From Achromobacter denitrificans NBRC 15125 (GTDB lineage Bacteria > Pseudomonadota > Gammaproteobacteria > Burkholderiales > Burkholderiaceae_B): 64,000 nucleotides of DNA. A model generated the notes under the pieces. It made no database searches and was not told the origin of the DNA. It worked only from the letters and a program-made list of their open reading frames with translations. Shown in pieces: positions 1-9,223 of this stretch; within the stretch, counting starts at the first letter, position 1; each line of letters opens with the position of its first letter. The stretch spans positions 20,019 to 84,018 of the forward strand of contig NZ_BCTQ01000029.1 of the NCBI RefSeq assembly GCF_001571365.1, written 5' to 3'. A program made the position numbers and the translations under genes.

Positions 1-1
1 C

Positions 2-973
2 GGCTGCGTGTATTGCTACGCCCGGCCCACGCATTCCTACCTGGGGTATTCCCCTGGGCTGGATTTCGAGACGCGGCTGGTGGCCAAGGCCAATGCGGTC
101 CAGGCCCTGCGCGCCGAACTCAGCCGCCCGGGTTACAAGCCTTCGCCCATCAATATCGGATCGGCCACCGATCCGTACCAGCCCATCGAGCGCGAATGGC
201 GCCTGACGCGGGGCCTGCTCGAACTCATGCTGGAAACCCGGCATCCGCTCACCATCGTGACCAAGAACGGCCTGGTCGCCCGCGATCTGGACCTGCTGGC
301 CGCGCTGGCCGAGCAAAAGCTGGTGGTGGTGTACATGAGCATCACCACGCTGGACGCCGCCATGGCGCGCACGCTGGAGCCGCGCGCCGCCGCGCCCTGG
401 CGCCGCCTGGAGGCCGTGCGCAGCCTGACCGACGCGGGCGTGCCCGTGGGCGTGCTGGTGGCGCCGGTCATTCCGTTCATCAACGACGAATCCATGGAGC
501 ACATCCTCCAGGAGTCCAAGGCGGCTGGCGCCCATTACGCCAGCTACACCGTCCTGCGCTTGCCGTGGGAGGTCAAGACCCTGTTCGAGGATTGGCTCAA
601 CGTTCATTTCCCCGACCGCGCCCAGCGCGTGCTGCATCGCGTCGAAGACCTGCGCAACGGCCGCCGCAACGATCCGAATTTCGGCTCGCGCATGCGCGGC
701 ACCGGCGTCTGGGCCGATCTGCTGCGCCAGCGCTTCGCCGTGGCCACGCGCAAGCTGGGCCTGAACCGGCATCGCCTGGCCCTGGATTGCAGCCGCTTCC
801 TGCGGCCCGCCGGCGCAGCGGGCGAGGCTTCCGATTTCCTATCCCCGGTTGGCGCGCAAGCGTCTTCAGGGGTCCCATTTCATGGCGTATCGCCCGCTGC
901 CGGCGGCGCGCAGGGGCGCGGCGCGCGCCAGCTGCGCGCCATGGCCGCAGGCCAGTTGTCATTGTTCGATTGA
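2..973 (+). CDS. Radical SAM protein, PA0069-like (5' end missing)
   Basis: The gene enters from the left edge, so its start is not visible; 323 codons can be read to the TGA at 971. The first residues, GCVYCYARPTHSYLGY, are the end of a radical SAM cluster motif in which two of the three iron-sulfur cysteines are seen and the first lies upstream. This short-spaced Cys motif followed by ARPTH is typical of the PA0069/Rv2578c group, related to spore photoproduct lyase. The substrate of the group is not established. The core ends near visible residue 265; the remaining part is Ala/Gly-rich and weakly constrained. No partner gene is visible upstream. Confidence 0.85.
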   Translation, partial: GCVYCYARPTHSYLGYSPGLDFETRLVAKANAVQALRAELSRPGYKPSPINIGSATDPYQPIEREWRLTRGLLELMLETRHPLTIVTKNGLVARDLDLLAALAEQKLVVVYMSITTLDAAMARTLEPRAAAPWRRLEAVRSLTDAGVPVGVLVAPVIPFINDESMEHILQESKAAGAHYASYTVLRLPWEVKTLFEDWLNVHFPDRAQRVLHRVEDLRNGRRNDPNFGSRMRGTGVWADLLRQRFAVATRKLGLNRHRLALDCSRFLRPAGAAGEASDFLSPVGAQASSGVPFHGVSPAAGGAQGRGARQLRAMAAGQLSLFD

Positions 974-1046
974 CCGCCGGCCGTGGCCGCGGAGGGTTGC
1001 CCGGGCGTCTTGTCCTGGCGCTGGATCGTCTTTCCAAGGAGTTCCT

Positions 1047-1517
1047 ATGAACACCGCTGATATTTCCGTCCTGTCGGATGAACTTGCCGTCTCGCTGAAC
1101 CCGCTGCGTCGCGGCGCGCAACGCGCCCGCACCTTGTGCGCCAAGGTGGCGGGGCTGGCCTTGCCCTGGAATGCGTCTTCGGCCGGAACCGCGCCCCGCC
1201 ATCGCGCGCGCCCCGGCTCCACGCCCGCTCGCTGGCCGTTCCCGCCGGCTCCGCCCGAAGACGGCCTGCTGGGCGAAGCCGCGGTTCCCGTGGCCATGCC
1301 GGCTCCGGCCGTCCGCCCCGACATCCCGGCAGTTCCGCTGTCGCCGAGCCTGCCCGCCACGCCCGCCGCCCGCGAATTCGGCCTGGGCAATGCCACGGTC
1401 GAACCCGTGGCGGCGCAACTCACCCGCAAGGCGATGCTGATCGACGTGGCGATGGTGCTGGCCTGGGGCGCCATCATCCCCGGCCTGATGTGGCTGGGGG
1501 CGGTTGCCGGTTTCTGA
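1047..1517 (+). CDS. Small hypothetical protein with C-terminal membrane segment
   Basis: 156 residues. The ATG has an AAGGAG ribosome site six bases upstream, which favours this start over in-frame codons further up. Residues 1-45 are mixed, 50-110 are rich in Pro and Ala and probably disordered, and about 20 of the last 25 residues (AMVLAWGAIIPGLMWLGAVAGF) form one hydrophobic span, suggesting a tail anchor in the inner membrane. I do not recognise a family. Codon use matches the neighbours, so it is likely expressed. It lies 73 bases after the radical SAM gene and could share its transcript. Confidence 0.6.
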   Translation: MNTADISVLSDELAVSLNPLRRGAQRARTLCAKVAGLALPWNASSAGTAPRHRARPGSTPARWPFPPAPPEDGLLGEAAVPVAMPAPAVRPDIPAVPLSPSLPATPAAREFGLGNATVEPVAAQLTRKAMLIDVAMVLAWGAIIPGLMWLGAVAGF

Positions 1518-1640
1518 GCGGTTTTCCGCCGATCGGCGGTTATTCGGTGGCCGGACTGGTGGCCTGATTGATGGTTTGATTGGCGGCCGGATTGATGACC
1601 TGATCGGTGACCTGATTGATGGCGCGGCCGTCTCAGGCAA

Positions 1641-2513
1641 TCAGCTGGATCCCAGCAAAATCACGCCCACCAGGATGGACAGGCAGCCGGCCAAGCGGCC
1701 CGGCCCCACTTTTTCCCGCAGCAGGAACATGCCTGCCAGGGTGCCCAGCATCATGGACATCTCGCGCGCGGGCGCGACCAGGCTGAGCGGCGCGCCATTG
1801 CGCAAGGCGTACAGCACCAGGATGTATCCCAGCGGCGATAGCAAGCCGACCGCCAGCGCCAGATGCCAGTACCCGCGCATGGCGTCCCAGGCCTGGGCCC
1901 GGCGATGCAGCATATGGGGTGTCATCATGACGGTGCGGGTGACGCAGGTGAACCAGTCGAACAGCACCGGGCTGATCAGCAGCACTTTCACGCCGTAGGC
2001 ATCCACCACGGTATAGGCGGCGATGAACAGGCCGATCACCATGCCCCAGCGCACGCCGATCCAGGCCTGCGCCTGCTTGAAGATGGCCAGCCGCCCCTGG
2101 GTGGCGATGAGCAGCACGCCGATCACGACGCACAGCATGCCGGCGATGCCGGTGCCGGTGGCGGGTTCGCGCAGCAGCAGGAAGGCGCCGGTGGTGGAGA
2201 GCAGGGGGCCGGTGCCGCGGGCGATGGGGTAGACGACCGACAGGTCGGCCACCTGATAGCCGCGCTGCAGACACAGGCTGTAGCCCAAATGCAACAGGCT
2301 GGAAGTCAGGATGGCGCCAACCACGGGCCAGGTCCACGTCATGCCGTCATGCATCAGCACCCAGACGACCCACGGCGCGTACAGCACCGAGGCGCACAGC
2401 CCATAGGCGAAGACGAACGGGGCGCCCACCATGGCCGCGCGTTTGGCGAGCAGGTTCCACGTAGCGTGGGCCATCGCCGCCAGGACGACCAAAATCAGGG
2501 ACGAGTACGACAT
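1641..2513 (-). CDS. EamA/DMT-family membrane transporter
   Basis: 290 residues with about ten evenly spaced hydrophobic segments in two halves, the layout of two EamA domains. Typical family signatures are ATWNLLAKRA near the start and the YPIARGTGPL stretch around residue 95. Members export metabolites or amino acids across the inner membrane; the substrate cannot be read from sequence. The ATG at 2513 is the first in frame. The gene faces away from rplS, with about 260 bases between them. Confidence 0.8.
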   Translation of the reverse strand: MSYSSLILVVLAAMAHATWNLLAKRAAMVGAPFVFAYGLCASVLYAPWVVWVLMHDGMTWTWPVVGAILTSSLLHLGYSLCLQRGYQVADLSVVYPIARGTGPLLSTTGAFLLLREPATGTGIAGMLCVVIGVLLIATQGRLAIFKQAQAWIGVRWGMVIGLFIAAYTVVDAYGVKVLLISPVLFDWFTCVTRTVMMTPHMLHRRAQAWDAMRGYWHLALAVGLLSPLGYILVLYALRNGAPLSLVAPAREMSMMLGTLAGMFLLREKVGPGRLAGCLSILVGVILLGSS

Positions 2514-2616
2514 GAGGGGAAACCGCGCCGTATGACGTGTTTGTTACAGAGAACGGAAGAGTACCGCAAACCGGGGCGGGATGGGCTCATGTTACCTGAG
2601 GCCCTGAACGATTTTT

Positions 2617-2774
2617 GGTGTAGAATCATTGGTTTGCCAAATCTCATCCTCTGCTTGCGGCACATGCATCGGAGCCTGGCCTTGGGCTTGGCGGCGGTGC
2701 ACACGCGATACGCGTGAACAACATTGAACGGCAAAAGTTTCAACCCGCAATGACACGATGATCTAGGAGTTCTC
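2617..2774 (+). promoter_or_regulatory. Probable rplS promoter and leader
   Basis: The 261 bases between the EamA gene and rplS hold no convincing ORF. A TAGAAT -10 box at 2621-2626 sits in a locally AT-rich patch; no good -35 lies at 17 bases. If used, it gives a leader of about 140 bases. The ribosome site TAGGAG at 2764-2769 is six bases from the rplS ATG. The leader could carry a ribosomal-protein control element, but I see no specific fold. Confidence 0.35.
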
Positions 2775-3155
2775 ATGAACCTTATCGCTATCCTGGAACA
2801 GGAAGAAATCGCCCGCCTGACCGGCGGTGTGGCCAAGCCTGAATTTGCCCCCGGTGACACCGTCATCGTGAGCGTGAACGTCGTTGAAGGCACCCGCAAG
2901 CGCGTGCAGGCCTTCGAAGGCGTCGTCATCGCCAAGCGCAACCGCGGCCTGAACTCCGCGTTCACCGTGCGCAAGATTTCGTCGGGTGAAGCCGTGGAAC
3001 GTACGTTCCAGCTGTACTCGCCGCAAATCGCCGGCATCGAAGTCAAGCGCCGCGGCGACGTGCGCCGCGCCAAGCTGTACTACCTGCGCAACCGCTCGGG
3101 CAAGTCGGCGCGTATCAAGGAAAAGCTGGTCAGCAAGCAAGCCTCGGCGGCTTGA
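2775..3155 (+). CDS. rplS: 50S ribosomal protein L19
   Basis: 126 residues, close to the usual 115-130. The protein reads [17 protein letters not shown] then [20 protein letters not shown] and [19 protein letters not shown], the conserved core of bacterial L19, which sits at the 30S-50S interface. A good ribosome site (GGAG) precedes the ATG. The usual partners rpsP, rimM and trmD are not upstream here; the gene before it points the other way. So rplS seems to have its own promoter. An intrinsic terminator follows at 3235. Confidence 0.97.
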   Translation: MNLIAILEQEEIARLTGGVAKPEFAPGDTVIVSVNVVEGTRKRVQAFEGVVIAKRNRGLNSAFTVRKISSGEAVERTFQLYSPQIAGIEVKRRGDVRRAKLYYLRNRSGKSARIKEKLVSKQASAA

Positions 3156-3234
3156 GCGCTTATCGGCACACGGCCCTGCCAGTGTCGGACGCATACGCCT
3201 TCCCGCGTTTTCGTCCGGCACGGGTTTCCGGGTT

Positions 3235-3264
3235 AAAAAGGCACCTGCGAGGGTGCCTTTTTCT
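3235..3264 (+). terminator. Intrinsic terminator after rplS
   Basis: GGCACC at 3240-3245 pairs with GGTGCC at 3252-3257 around a six-base loop, extended by A:T pairs, and is followed by TTTTTCTTTT. It lies 80 bases after rplS and only 15 before the NUDIX gene, so the latter probably has read-through or a separate start site. Confidence 0.85.
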
Positions 3265-3278
3265 TTTCAAAAAGCCGT

Positions 3279-4010
3279 ATGTCTGATTCCTCGTCTTCCC
3301 CGCGGCCCCGACGGCCGCTGGCGCGTCCCGGTTTCGATCCGGCGACGCAACCGTGGGTGCTGGCCAACGAAGCGTTGCCGGCCGTGCCCCCCCGCCTGCT
3401 CACTCCCGATTCGCTGCGGGGCACGCTCAGCCAGCCGTCCACCTGGACGCTGGAACTGTCGCGCGACACCGATCTGCGCTATCCGGGCCGCGAGGGCGCG
3501 CCGGTTCCGGCCGCGGTGCTGATTCCGCTGGTCACGCGCGACAACGGCGTTTCCATCATGCTGACGCAGCGCGCCGCCCACCTGCACGACCACGCGGGCC
3601 AGATCAGCTTTCCGGGCGGCCGCATCGAGCGCTGCGATTCCACCCCCGAGGCCGCCGCCCTGCGCGAGGCCCAGGAAGAAACCGGCCTGCCGGCAAGCTA
3701 CGTGGAAGTGCTGGGCAGCATGCCGCCGTACCTGACGGCGACGGGCTTCTCGATCATTCCCGTGGTGTCGCTGGTGCGCCCCGGCTTCGACCTCGCGCCC
3801 GACGCGTTCGAGGTGGCCGAGGTGTTCGAGGTGCCGCTGTCGTTCCTGATGGACCCGGCCAACCACCGGCTGTACGAAGCCAGGCTGGACGACGGGCGGG
3901 TGCGCCAGTATTACGGCATGCCCTACGGCAAGCATTTCATCTGGGGCGCCACCGCCGGCATGCTGCGCAACCTCTACCACCTGCTGCGCCACGGCTTCGA
4001 GCCGCGCTGA
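3279..4010 (+). CDS. CoA pyrophosphatase, NUDIX family (NudL-like)
   Basis: 243 residues. It holds the NUDIX box GGRIERCDST...AALREAQEETGL (about residues 110-132) preceded by LTQRAAHLHDHAGQISFPGG, the extra motif of the CoA/acyl-CoA pyrophosphatase branch (NudL, UPF0035). Such enzymes split CoA into 3',5'-ADP and 4'-phosphopantetheine with Mg or Mn. The N-terminal 40 residues are variable. It converges on rsgA with a seven-base gap. Confidence 0.88.
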   Translation: MSDSSSSPRPRRPLARPGFDPATQPWVLANEALPAVPPRLLTPDSLRGTLSQPSTWTLELSRDTDLRYPGREGAPVPAAVLIPLVTRDNGVSIMLTQRAAHLHDHAGQISFPGGRIERCDSTPEAAALREAQEETGLPASYVEVLGSMPPYLTATGFSIIPVVSLVRPGFDLAPDAFEVAEVFEVPLSFLMDPANHRLYEARLDDGRVRQYYGMPYGKHFIWGATAGMLRNLYHLLRHGFEPR

Positions 4011-4017
4011 CCCCGCC

Positions 4018-4980
4018 TCAATAGCGCTGCTGGCCCGCCAGGTTTTCTTCGAGTATGCGTTCGTACAGGGCGTAGCGCGCCGGATCGATGGCGCCCGCCT
4101 GCAAGGCGGCGACCACCCCGCAGCCCGGCTCGCGCCGGTGGGTGCAGTTGTAGAAGCGGCACTGCTCGATGGGCCCGGTGAATTCCGGAAAGCCGCGGAT
4201 GATGTCGTCGCGGGTCAGGTGCTGCAGGCCGAAGGCCTGGAAGCCCGGTGAATCGATCAGGTCGCCGCCGGGGGCGGGCAGGTGATAGAGCCGGGTGCTG
4301 GTCGTGGTGTGCTTGCCCATGTCCAGGGCGGTGGAGTGCTCGCGGGTGGGCGCCGCGGCGTCCGGCACCAGCGCGTTGAGCAGGGTCGATTTGCCCATGC
4401 CGCTTTGACCCAGCAGCAGGCTGGTATGGCCGGCCAGGCGCGGCGCGAGCACGGCATGCACTTTCTCGGGTTCCAGCGCGCTGAGTTCGATGACGTCCAC
4501 GCCCAGCGCCACGATGGGCGCCAGCCGCGCGCGCGCCGCCGGCAATTCCTCGGCCAGGTCGGTCTTGTTCAGGATGATGATGGGCGCGATGCCGGCGCTC
4601 CAGGCGCCCGCCAGGGCGCGCCCGGTGAGGTCGTCCGAGAAGGTGGGCTGCACGGCGACCACGATCAGCAGCTGGTCCACGTTGGACGCGAACTGCTTGG
4701 AGCGCATTTCGTCGGAGCGGTAGAGCAGGTTGCGCCGGGGCAGGATGGCGTCGATCGCGCCTTCGTCCTTGCCTTGCGGCGTGATGCGCACGCGATCGCC
4801 CACCGCGGCGCCGGCCTTCTTGCCTCGCGGGAAACATTTGCGCAGCGAGCCGTCGGGCAACTCCACGGTGTAGTGGCGGCCATGGGCGGCGATGATGCGG
4901 CCCTCGTTGGCCGCGGCCGCGGCCGCGCTGGCGCGCTGCCCGTTCTGGTTGGCGCCCTTGGGGCGGACCTGGCCGCTCAT
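4018..4980 (-). CDS. rsgA: Ribosome small-subunit-dependent GTPase A
   Basis: 320 residues. OB-fold N-terminal domain, then a circularly permuted GTPase: NKTD (138-141) comes before the P-loop GQSGMGKST (191-199) and DSPG (243-246). A zinc site with Cys274, Cys279, His281 and Cys287 follows. This order is diagnostic of RsgA, which matures the 30S subunit. The ATG at 4980 overlaps the stop of the M48 peptidase by ATGA, so translation is probably coupled. A much longer reading frame continues upstream but is out of frame with that peptidase gene and is not a fusion. Confidence 0.97.
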   Translation of the reverse strand: MSGQVRPKGANQNGQRASAAAAAANEGRIIAAHGRHYTVELPDGSLRKCFPRGKKAGAAVGDRVRITPQGKDEGAIDAILPRRNLLYRSDEMRSKQFASNVDQLLIVVAVQPTFSDDLTGRALAGAWSAGIAPIIILNKTDLAEELPAARARLAPIVALGVDVIELSALEPEKVHAVLAPRLAGHTSLLLGQSGMGKSTLLNALVPDAAAPTREHSTALDMGKHTTTSTRLYHLPAPGGDLIDSPGFQAFGLQHLTRDDIIRGFPEFTGPIEQCRFYNCTHRREPGCGVVAALQAGAIDPARYALYERILEENLAGQQRY

Positions 4981-6227
4981 GCGGCAGCCGCCATCAGGTG
5001 GCGGATGCGCACGGCGGCGGGGGGATGGCTGTCGTAGAAGGCGGAATGCACGGGGTCGGGGGTAAGGGTGGCGGCGTTGTCGTCGTAGAGTTTGACCAGC
5101 GCGGAGACCAGGCGTTCCGGCGAGCTTTGCTCGGCCGCGTAGCGATCGGCCTCGAATTCGTCGCGGCGCGAGTACCAGCTGGCCAGGGGGGTGAGCATGA
5201 AGGTGAATACCGGAATGACCAGGAAGAACAGCAGCAGCGCCATCGCGTCGTTGCGTCCGCCGAGCTGCGGCAGCACGCCCAGGCCCACGTAGAACCAGGG
5301 CTGCTGGGAAACCCAGCCCAGGATGGCGAAGAAGGCCAGGGCGGCGGCGAAGCTGAACACGATGCGCTTGATGATGTGGCGCTTGGCGAAATGGCCCAGC
5401 TCGTGCGCCAGCACCGCCTCGATTTCGTCGGCGTTCAGGCGCGCCAGCAGCGTGTCGAAGAACACGATGCGGCGCGAGCGTCCGAAGCCCGTGAAATAGG
5501 CGTTGCCGTGGGCGGAGCGGCGCGAGCCGTCCATCACGAACAGCCCGTTCAGCGCGAAGCCGCAGCGTTGCGCCAGGCGCTGGATGCGGCCGGCCAGTTC
5601 CGGGTCGGACAACGGGGTGAATTTGTTGAAGAGCGGGGCGATGAACATCGGGTAGACGATCAGCAGCGCCAGGTTGAAGACCGTCCAGAGCGCCCAGGCC
5701 CAGACCCACCAGTACGCGCCGGCGCTGCCCATCAGCCAGAGCACCGCCGCGGCCAGCGGCAAGCCCAGCACCGCGGCCACCGCCAGGCCCTTCACGGCGT
5801 CGGCCACGAACAGCCGGGGCGTCATGCGGTTGAAGCCGAAGCGCGCCTCCAGCCTGAACTGCCGCCACAGGGTGAAGGGCAGGCCCAGCAGGCCCAGCAG
5901 CAGCGCCACGGACACCAGCAATAGCATCTGCCGCAGGAAGTCGTTGCTGGTAAGCTGGCCTACCATCAGGTCGATGAACTGCAGCCCGCCCATCAGGGTC
6001 AGGCACACCAGCAGGATGGCGTCATAGGTGCGCTCCAGCATGCCGAGCTTGACCCGCGCCACGGTATAGTCGGCCGCTCGTTGGTGGCTCGCCAGCCCGA
6101 TCCGGTGGGAGAATTCGGACGGCACCTGGCCGCGGTTGAGCGCGACGTGCCGGATCTGCCGCGACGCCAGCCACAGGCGCACGGCAATATCGGTCAGCAG
6201 GAAGGCGACGAACAGCAAAGTGAACAT
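4977..6227 (-). CDS. M48 family membrane metalloprotease (Ste24-like)
   Basis: 416 residues with several membrane segments in the first 190 and the zinc motif HELGH at 275-279, followed by an EFEADRYA stretch near residue 350 that supplies the third ligand. This is the M48 Ste24/CAAX-protease layout: an inner-membrane protease for quality control or precursor cleavage. The first gene of a two-gene unit with rsgA (four-base overlap). It starts 61 bases from orn, which runs the other way. Confidence 0.93.
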   Translation of the reverse strand: MFTLLFVAFLLTDIAVRLWLASRQIRHVALNRGQVPSEFSHRIGLASHQRAADYTVARVKLGMLERTYDAILLVCLTLMGGLQFIDLMVGQLTSNDFLRQMLLLVSVALLLGLLGLPFTLWRQFRLEARFGFNRMTPRLFVADAVKGLAVAAVLGLPLAAAVLWLMGSAGAYWWVWAWALWTVFNLALLIVYPMFIAPLFNKFTPLSDPELAGRIQRLAQRCGFALNGLFVMDGSRRSAHGNAYFTGFGRSRRIVFFDTLLARLNADEIEAVLAHELGHFAKRHIIKRIVFSFAAALAFFAILGWVSQQPWFYVGLGVLPQLGGRNDAMALLLFFLVIPVFTFMLTPLASWYSRRDEFEADRYAAEQSSPERLVSALVKLYDDNAATLTPDPVHSAFYDSHPPAAVRIRHLMAAAA

Positions 6228-6288
6228 GGGCGTTGCGGATTGCTTAATTAGGTATGTGCGAAAATCGCGTGTTTTATAGGTAAATTAT

Positions 6289-6834
6289 ATGGCTGTGAAC
6301 GAAAACCGCCTGGTCTGGCTGGACATGGAAATGACCGGCCTGGACCCTGAAAAGGAACGCATCATCGAGGTCGCCGTGGTCGTGACCGAGGCCGACCTGA
6401 CGGTCGTGGCCGAAGGCCCCGTGCTGGTGGTGCACCAGCCCGACAGCCTGCTCGACGCCATGGACAACTGGAACAAGTCCACGCACGGCAAGAGCGGCCT
6501 GATCGACAAGGTCAAGGCGTCCACCATTTCCGAGGCGCAGGCAGAGGATACGCTGTTGGCGTTTCTCGCGCAGCACGTGCCGGCCGGCAAATCGCCGCTT
6601 TGCGGCAACACCATCAGCCAGGACCGCCGTTTCATGTTTGCTTACATGCCGCGCCTGGAGCAGTTCTTCCACTACCGCAACCTCGACGTCAGCACGCTGA
6701 AGGAACTGGCGCGCCGCTGGGCGCCCGCCGTCTACAAGGGGTTCGAGAAGAAAAGCCGCCATGAGGCGCTGGCCGACATCTACGAGTCGATCGACGAGCT
6801 GAAGTACTACCGCGAGCACTTCCTGAAAGTGTAG
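6289..6834 (+). CDS. orn: Oligoribonuclease
   Basis: 181 residues, the normal size. DEDDh exonuclease motifs are visible: [10 protein letters not shown] near residue 10, [10 protein letters not shown] near 105, and HEALADI near 160. It degrades the dinucleotides left by RNA decay and pGpG from cyclic-di-GMP turnover. A TAGGTAA ribosome site overlaps the AT-rich stretch just before the ATG. It is divergent from the M48 gene. Confidence 0.97.
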   Translation: MAVNENRLVWLDMEMTGLDPEKERIIEVAVVVTEADLTVVAEGPVLVVHQPDSLLDAMDNWNKSTHGKSGLIDKVKASTISEAQAEDTLLAFLAQHVPAGKSPLCGNTISQDRRFMFAYMPRLEQFFHYRNLDVSTLKELARRWAPAVYKGFEKKSRHEALADIYESIDELKYYREHFLKV

Positions 6835-6845
6835 GCGCCGCGTCC

Positions 6846-7835
6846 ATGCAGACCGCCCCGTTCGCCTGCGAACCGCTCACCGGGGACCATCCTTCGATGG
6901 CGGCGCTGCGGGATCTGGTGCGCCGGGTCGCGCGCAGCCGGGCCAGCATCGTCCTCATCTATGGCGAAACCGGCACCGGCAAGGGGCTGGTCGCCCGCAG
7001 TCTGCATGCGCAATCGGCGCGCGCGGCCAAGGGCTATACCGAGATCAATTGCGCCGCCATTCCCGGCAACCTGCTCGAATCGGAGCTGTTCGGCCATGAG
7101 CGGGGCGCGTTCACCGGCGCGGTGGCGCGCAAGACCGGCCTGCTGGAGGCCGCCAACGGCGGCAGCGTGTTCCTGGACGAGATCCGGGAGCTGGACCCGG
7201 TCATGCAGGCCAAGATCCTGACGCTGCTGGACAGCCGGCGCTTCCGGCGCATCGGCTCCGTCCAGGAAGTGTCGGTCGACGCCCGGTTCATCGCGGCCAC
7301 CAACAAGATCCTGCTGGGCGAAGTCCAGGCGGGGCGTTTTCGCGACGATCTCTACTACCGGCTGCAGGTCGTTTCGATCAATCTGCCGCCGCTGCGGGAA
7401 CGCGGCGACGACGTGCTGGTGCTGGCGCAGCGCTTCCTGGAGCGCTACAACGCCACCCACGGCAGCGCCTTCACCGTCATCGATCCCGAGGTTCGGCGCA
7501 TCTTCAAGGCCTACGCCTGGCCGGGCAACGTGCGTGAATTGAGCAATCTGCTCGAACGGATCTGCATCCTGGAAGACGGCGATACCGTGCTGCCGAGGCA
7601 TCTGCCGCAGCGGATCCTGCGCGACGCGGGCAAGCCCGCGCCGGCGGCCGCGTCGTCCTCCGGCGGGGGCTATGCCGAACAGACCGCGCAGTTCCAGCGC
7701 GGCTTGATCCGGTCCACCCTCCAGGCCGAAGGCGGCAATCTGGGCCGGGCCGCGCAGCGGCTGGGCCTGACGCGGCACGCCTTGCGCCACCAGATGATCA
7801 AGCTGGGCCTGGGGCCCGCGCCGGACGGCGCGTAA
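6846..7835 (+). CDS. Sigma-54-dependent transcriptional activator without sensor domain
   Basis: 329 residues. The AAA+ domain starts almost at the N terminus: Walker A GETGTGKG (40-47), the sigma-54 contact loop GAFTGA (87-92) and Walker B SVFLDE (107-112). A Fis-type helix-turn-helix closes the protein (about 298-320). There is no receiver, GAF or PAS domain, as in PspF, so its activity must be set by a partner protein, by its level, or not at all. It starts 11 bases after orn without a clear ribosome site and converges on the Bug receptor of the sigma-54-promoter operon that begins at 10585, its likely target. Confidence 0.93.
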   Translation: MQTAPFACEPLTGDHPSMAALRDLVRRVARSRASIVLIYGETGTGKGLVARSLHAQSARAAKGYTEINCAAIPGNLLESELFGHERGAFTGAVARKTGLLEAANGGSVFLDEIRELDPVMQAKILTLLDSRRFRRIGSVQEVSVDARFIAATNKILLGEVQAGRFRDDLYYRLQVVSINLPPLRERGDDVLVLAQRFLERYNATHGSAFTVIDPEVRRIFKAYAWPGNVRELSNLLERICILEDGDTVLPRHLPQRILRDAGKPAPAAASSSGGGYAEQTAQFQRGLIRSTLQAEGGNLGRAAQRLGLTRHALRHQMIKLGLGPAPDGA

Positions 7836-7862
7836 CGTCGTCCGCGCCCTGGCGCGCCGGGG

Positions 7863-8828
7863 TTATTCCGAACTGATGCCGTGCTTGCGGGCGATTCCCT
7901 GCCAGAGGGCGAGTTCGTCGCGCACGCGCTCGCCAAATTCCGCGCTGCCCATGCGGGCCGGCACGGTGCCGTCGATATCGAGCAGGGCCGCCATTTCCGG
8001 GGAGGCCGAGATCTCGTTGAGCGCGGCGTTGAGCCGGTCGATGTAGGGCTGCGGCGTGCCCGCGGGCGCGAACACGCCGACCCAGATCTGCACGGCGTAC
8101 CCCGGCAGCGTCTGCGCGGCCGGGGGCAGGTCGGGAAAGGCCAGCTGCGGCGCCTCGGCGGTGGTGGCCAGCAGCTTGACCTTCTTGCCCTGCACGACCG
8201 GGGCCAGCGTGCTGTAGTTGGACAGCATGACGTCGATCAGGCCGCCCGCGAGGTCGGAGGCCGCGTTGGCCGCGCCCTTGTAGGGCACGTGGGTCATGCT
8301 CGTGCCGGCGGCGTCGTCCAGCATGACCGTTGCCAGGTGCGCCAGCGAGCCGACGCCGGCCGAGCCGTAGTTCAGGGCGCCGGGGCGCTTGCGGGCCGCC
8401 GCCAGCAGCTCTTGCAGCGACCCGTAGGGCGTCTGCGCCGAGGTTGCGACGACCAGCGGGCCCTGGCCGATCATCGCGACCGGGGCGAACTGCTTCAGGG
8501 GATCGTAGGGCAGGTGGGGCTGGGTGGCGGCGGTGGTCAGGAAGGTCGACGAGGTCAGCAGCAGCACCGAGCCGTCCTTGGCCGAGCGGGCCACGTACTC
8601 GGAGCCGATCGCGCCGGCGGCGCCGCCGCGGTTTTCCACGATGACGGTGTTGCCGAAGCGGGCCGCGAGCTGGGGCGCTATCGCGCGGGCGATCGCATCG
8701 TTGCTGGCGCCGGCGGTGAACGGCACCACGATCTTGACCTGCTTGGGCACGTCGGGCTGGGCCGCCGCCGCCGCGCCGGCCAGGGCGATTCCGGCCAGGA
8801 ACAACAAGGTTTCTTTTAGCGCTTTCAT
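7863..8828 (-). CDS. Tripartite tricarboxylate transporter receptor (Bug family)
   Basis: 321 residues from the ATG at 8828, chosen because a signal peptide (MKALKETLLFLAGIALAGAAAAA) starts there; upstream codons would bury it. VPKQVKIVVPFTAGASNDAIAR and VVENRGGAAGAIGSEYVARS are Bug hallmarks, and the ligand-binding cleft motif HVPYKG lies mid-protein. These periplasmic proteins bind organic acids. No TctA/TctB membrane genes are near. It is last in the operon after the DUF4387 gene, with 56 bases between. Confidence 0.92.
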   Translation of the reverse strand: MKALKETLLFLAGIALAGAAAAAQPDVPKQVKIVVPFTAGASNDAIARAIAPQLAARFGNTVIVENRGGAAGAIGSEYVARSAKDGSVLLLTSSTFLTTAATQPHLPYDPLKQFAPVAMIGQGPLVVATSAQTPYGSLQELLAAARKRPGALNYGSAGVGSLAHLATVMLDDAAGTSMTHVPYKGAANAASDLAGGLIDVMLSNYSTLAPVVQGKKVKLLATTAEAPQLAFPDLPPAAQTLPGYAVQIWVGVFAPAGTPQPYIDRLNAALNEISASPEMAALLDIDGTVPARMGSAEFGERVRDELALWQGIARKHGISSE

Positions 8829-8884
8829 GATCGATTCTCGAAGGAAGCGAAAGGGGAAGGGCGCCGTTTCCGGCGCCCGAGGCA

Positions 8885-9217
8885 TCAGTCCGGCATGGGG
8901 ACCGCGATGTCAAGCAGGGGCGCGTATTGCTGCGCCCCGAAGATGTCGCCGTCGCCCGCGGATCCGCTGGGGGCCAGGCGGTAGATCGTGAACTTGATGG
9001 CCAGGCCGGGATCGTAATGCACGAAGTCGGAGATCCGGCCGTCCTCGATCCGGTAGAGCGCCGCGACGCTGGCGCGCGTGACCGCGCCGGAGCGCTTGAC
9101 CGCCTCGTAGACCGCGGGCTCGCGGAAGATGATGTCGAAGGTGATCTTGTTCACGCCCGCGTTCTTGCTGCGGATGGTCTTGGCCAGGGTGCTGAGTTTC
9201 TGCGTGGTCATGGTCAT
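8885..9217 (-). CDS. DUF4387 family protein
   Basis: 110 residues. The sequence with LAKTIRSKNAGVNKITFDI, then IFREPAVYEAVKRSG and FVHYDPGLAIKFTIYR, matches the DUF4387 family as I know it, small cytosolic proteins nearly always encoded next to an AtuA/DUF1446 protein. Their function is not established; a complex with AtuA is likely. It begins six bases after the stop of the AtuA gene. Confidence 0.85.
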   Translation of the reverse strand: MTMTTQKLSTLAKTIRSKNAGVNKITFDIIFREPAVYEAVKRSGAVTRASVAALYRIEDGRISDFVHYDPGLAIKFTIYRLAPSGSAGDGDIFGAQQYAPLLDIAVPMPD

Positions 9218-9223
9218 GCCGGC

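Noticed and set aside
4981..6006. RsgA frame extended upstream to a 662-residue product
   Set aside because: The added part lies in a different frame over the M48 peptidase gene; RsgA has a normal start with an ATGA overlap.
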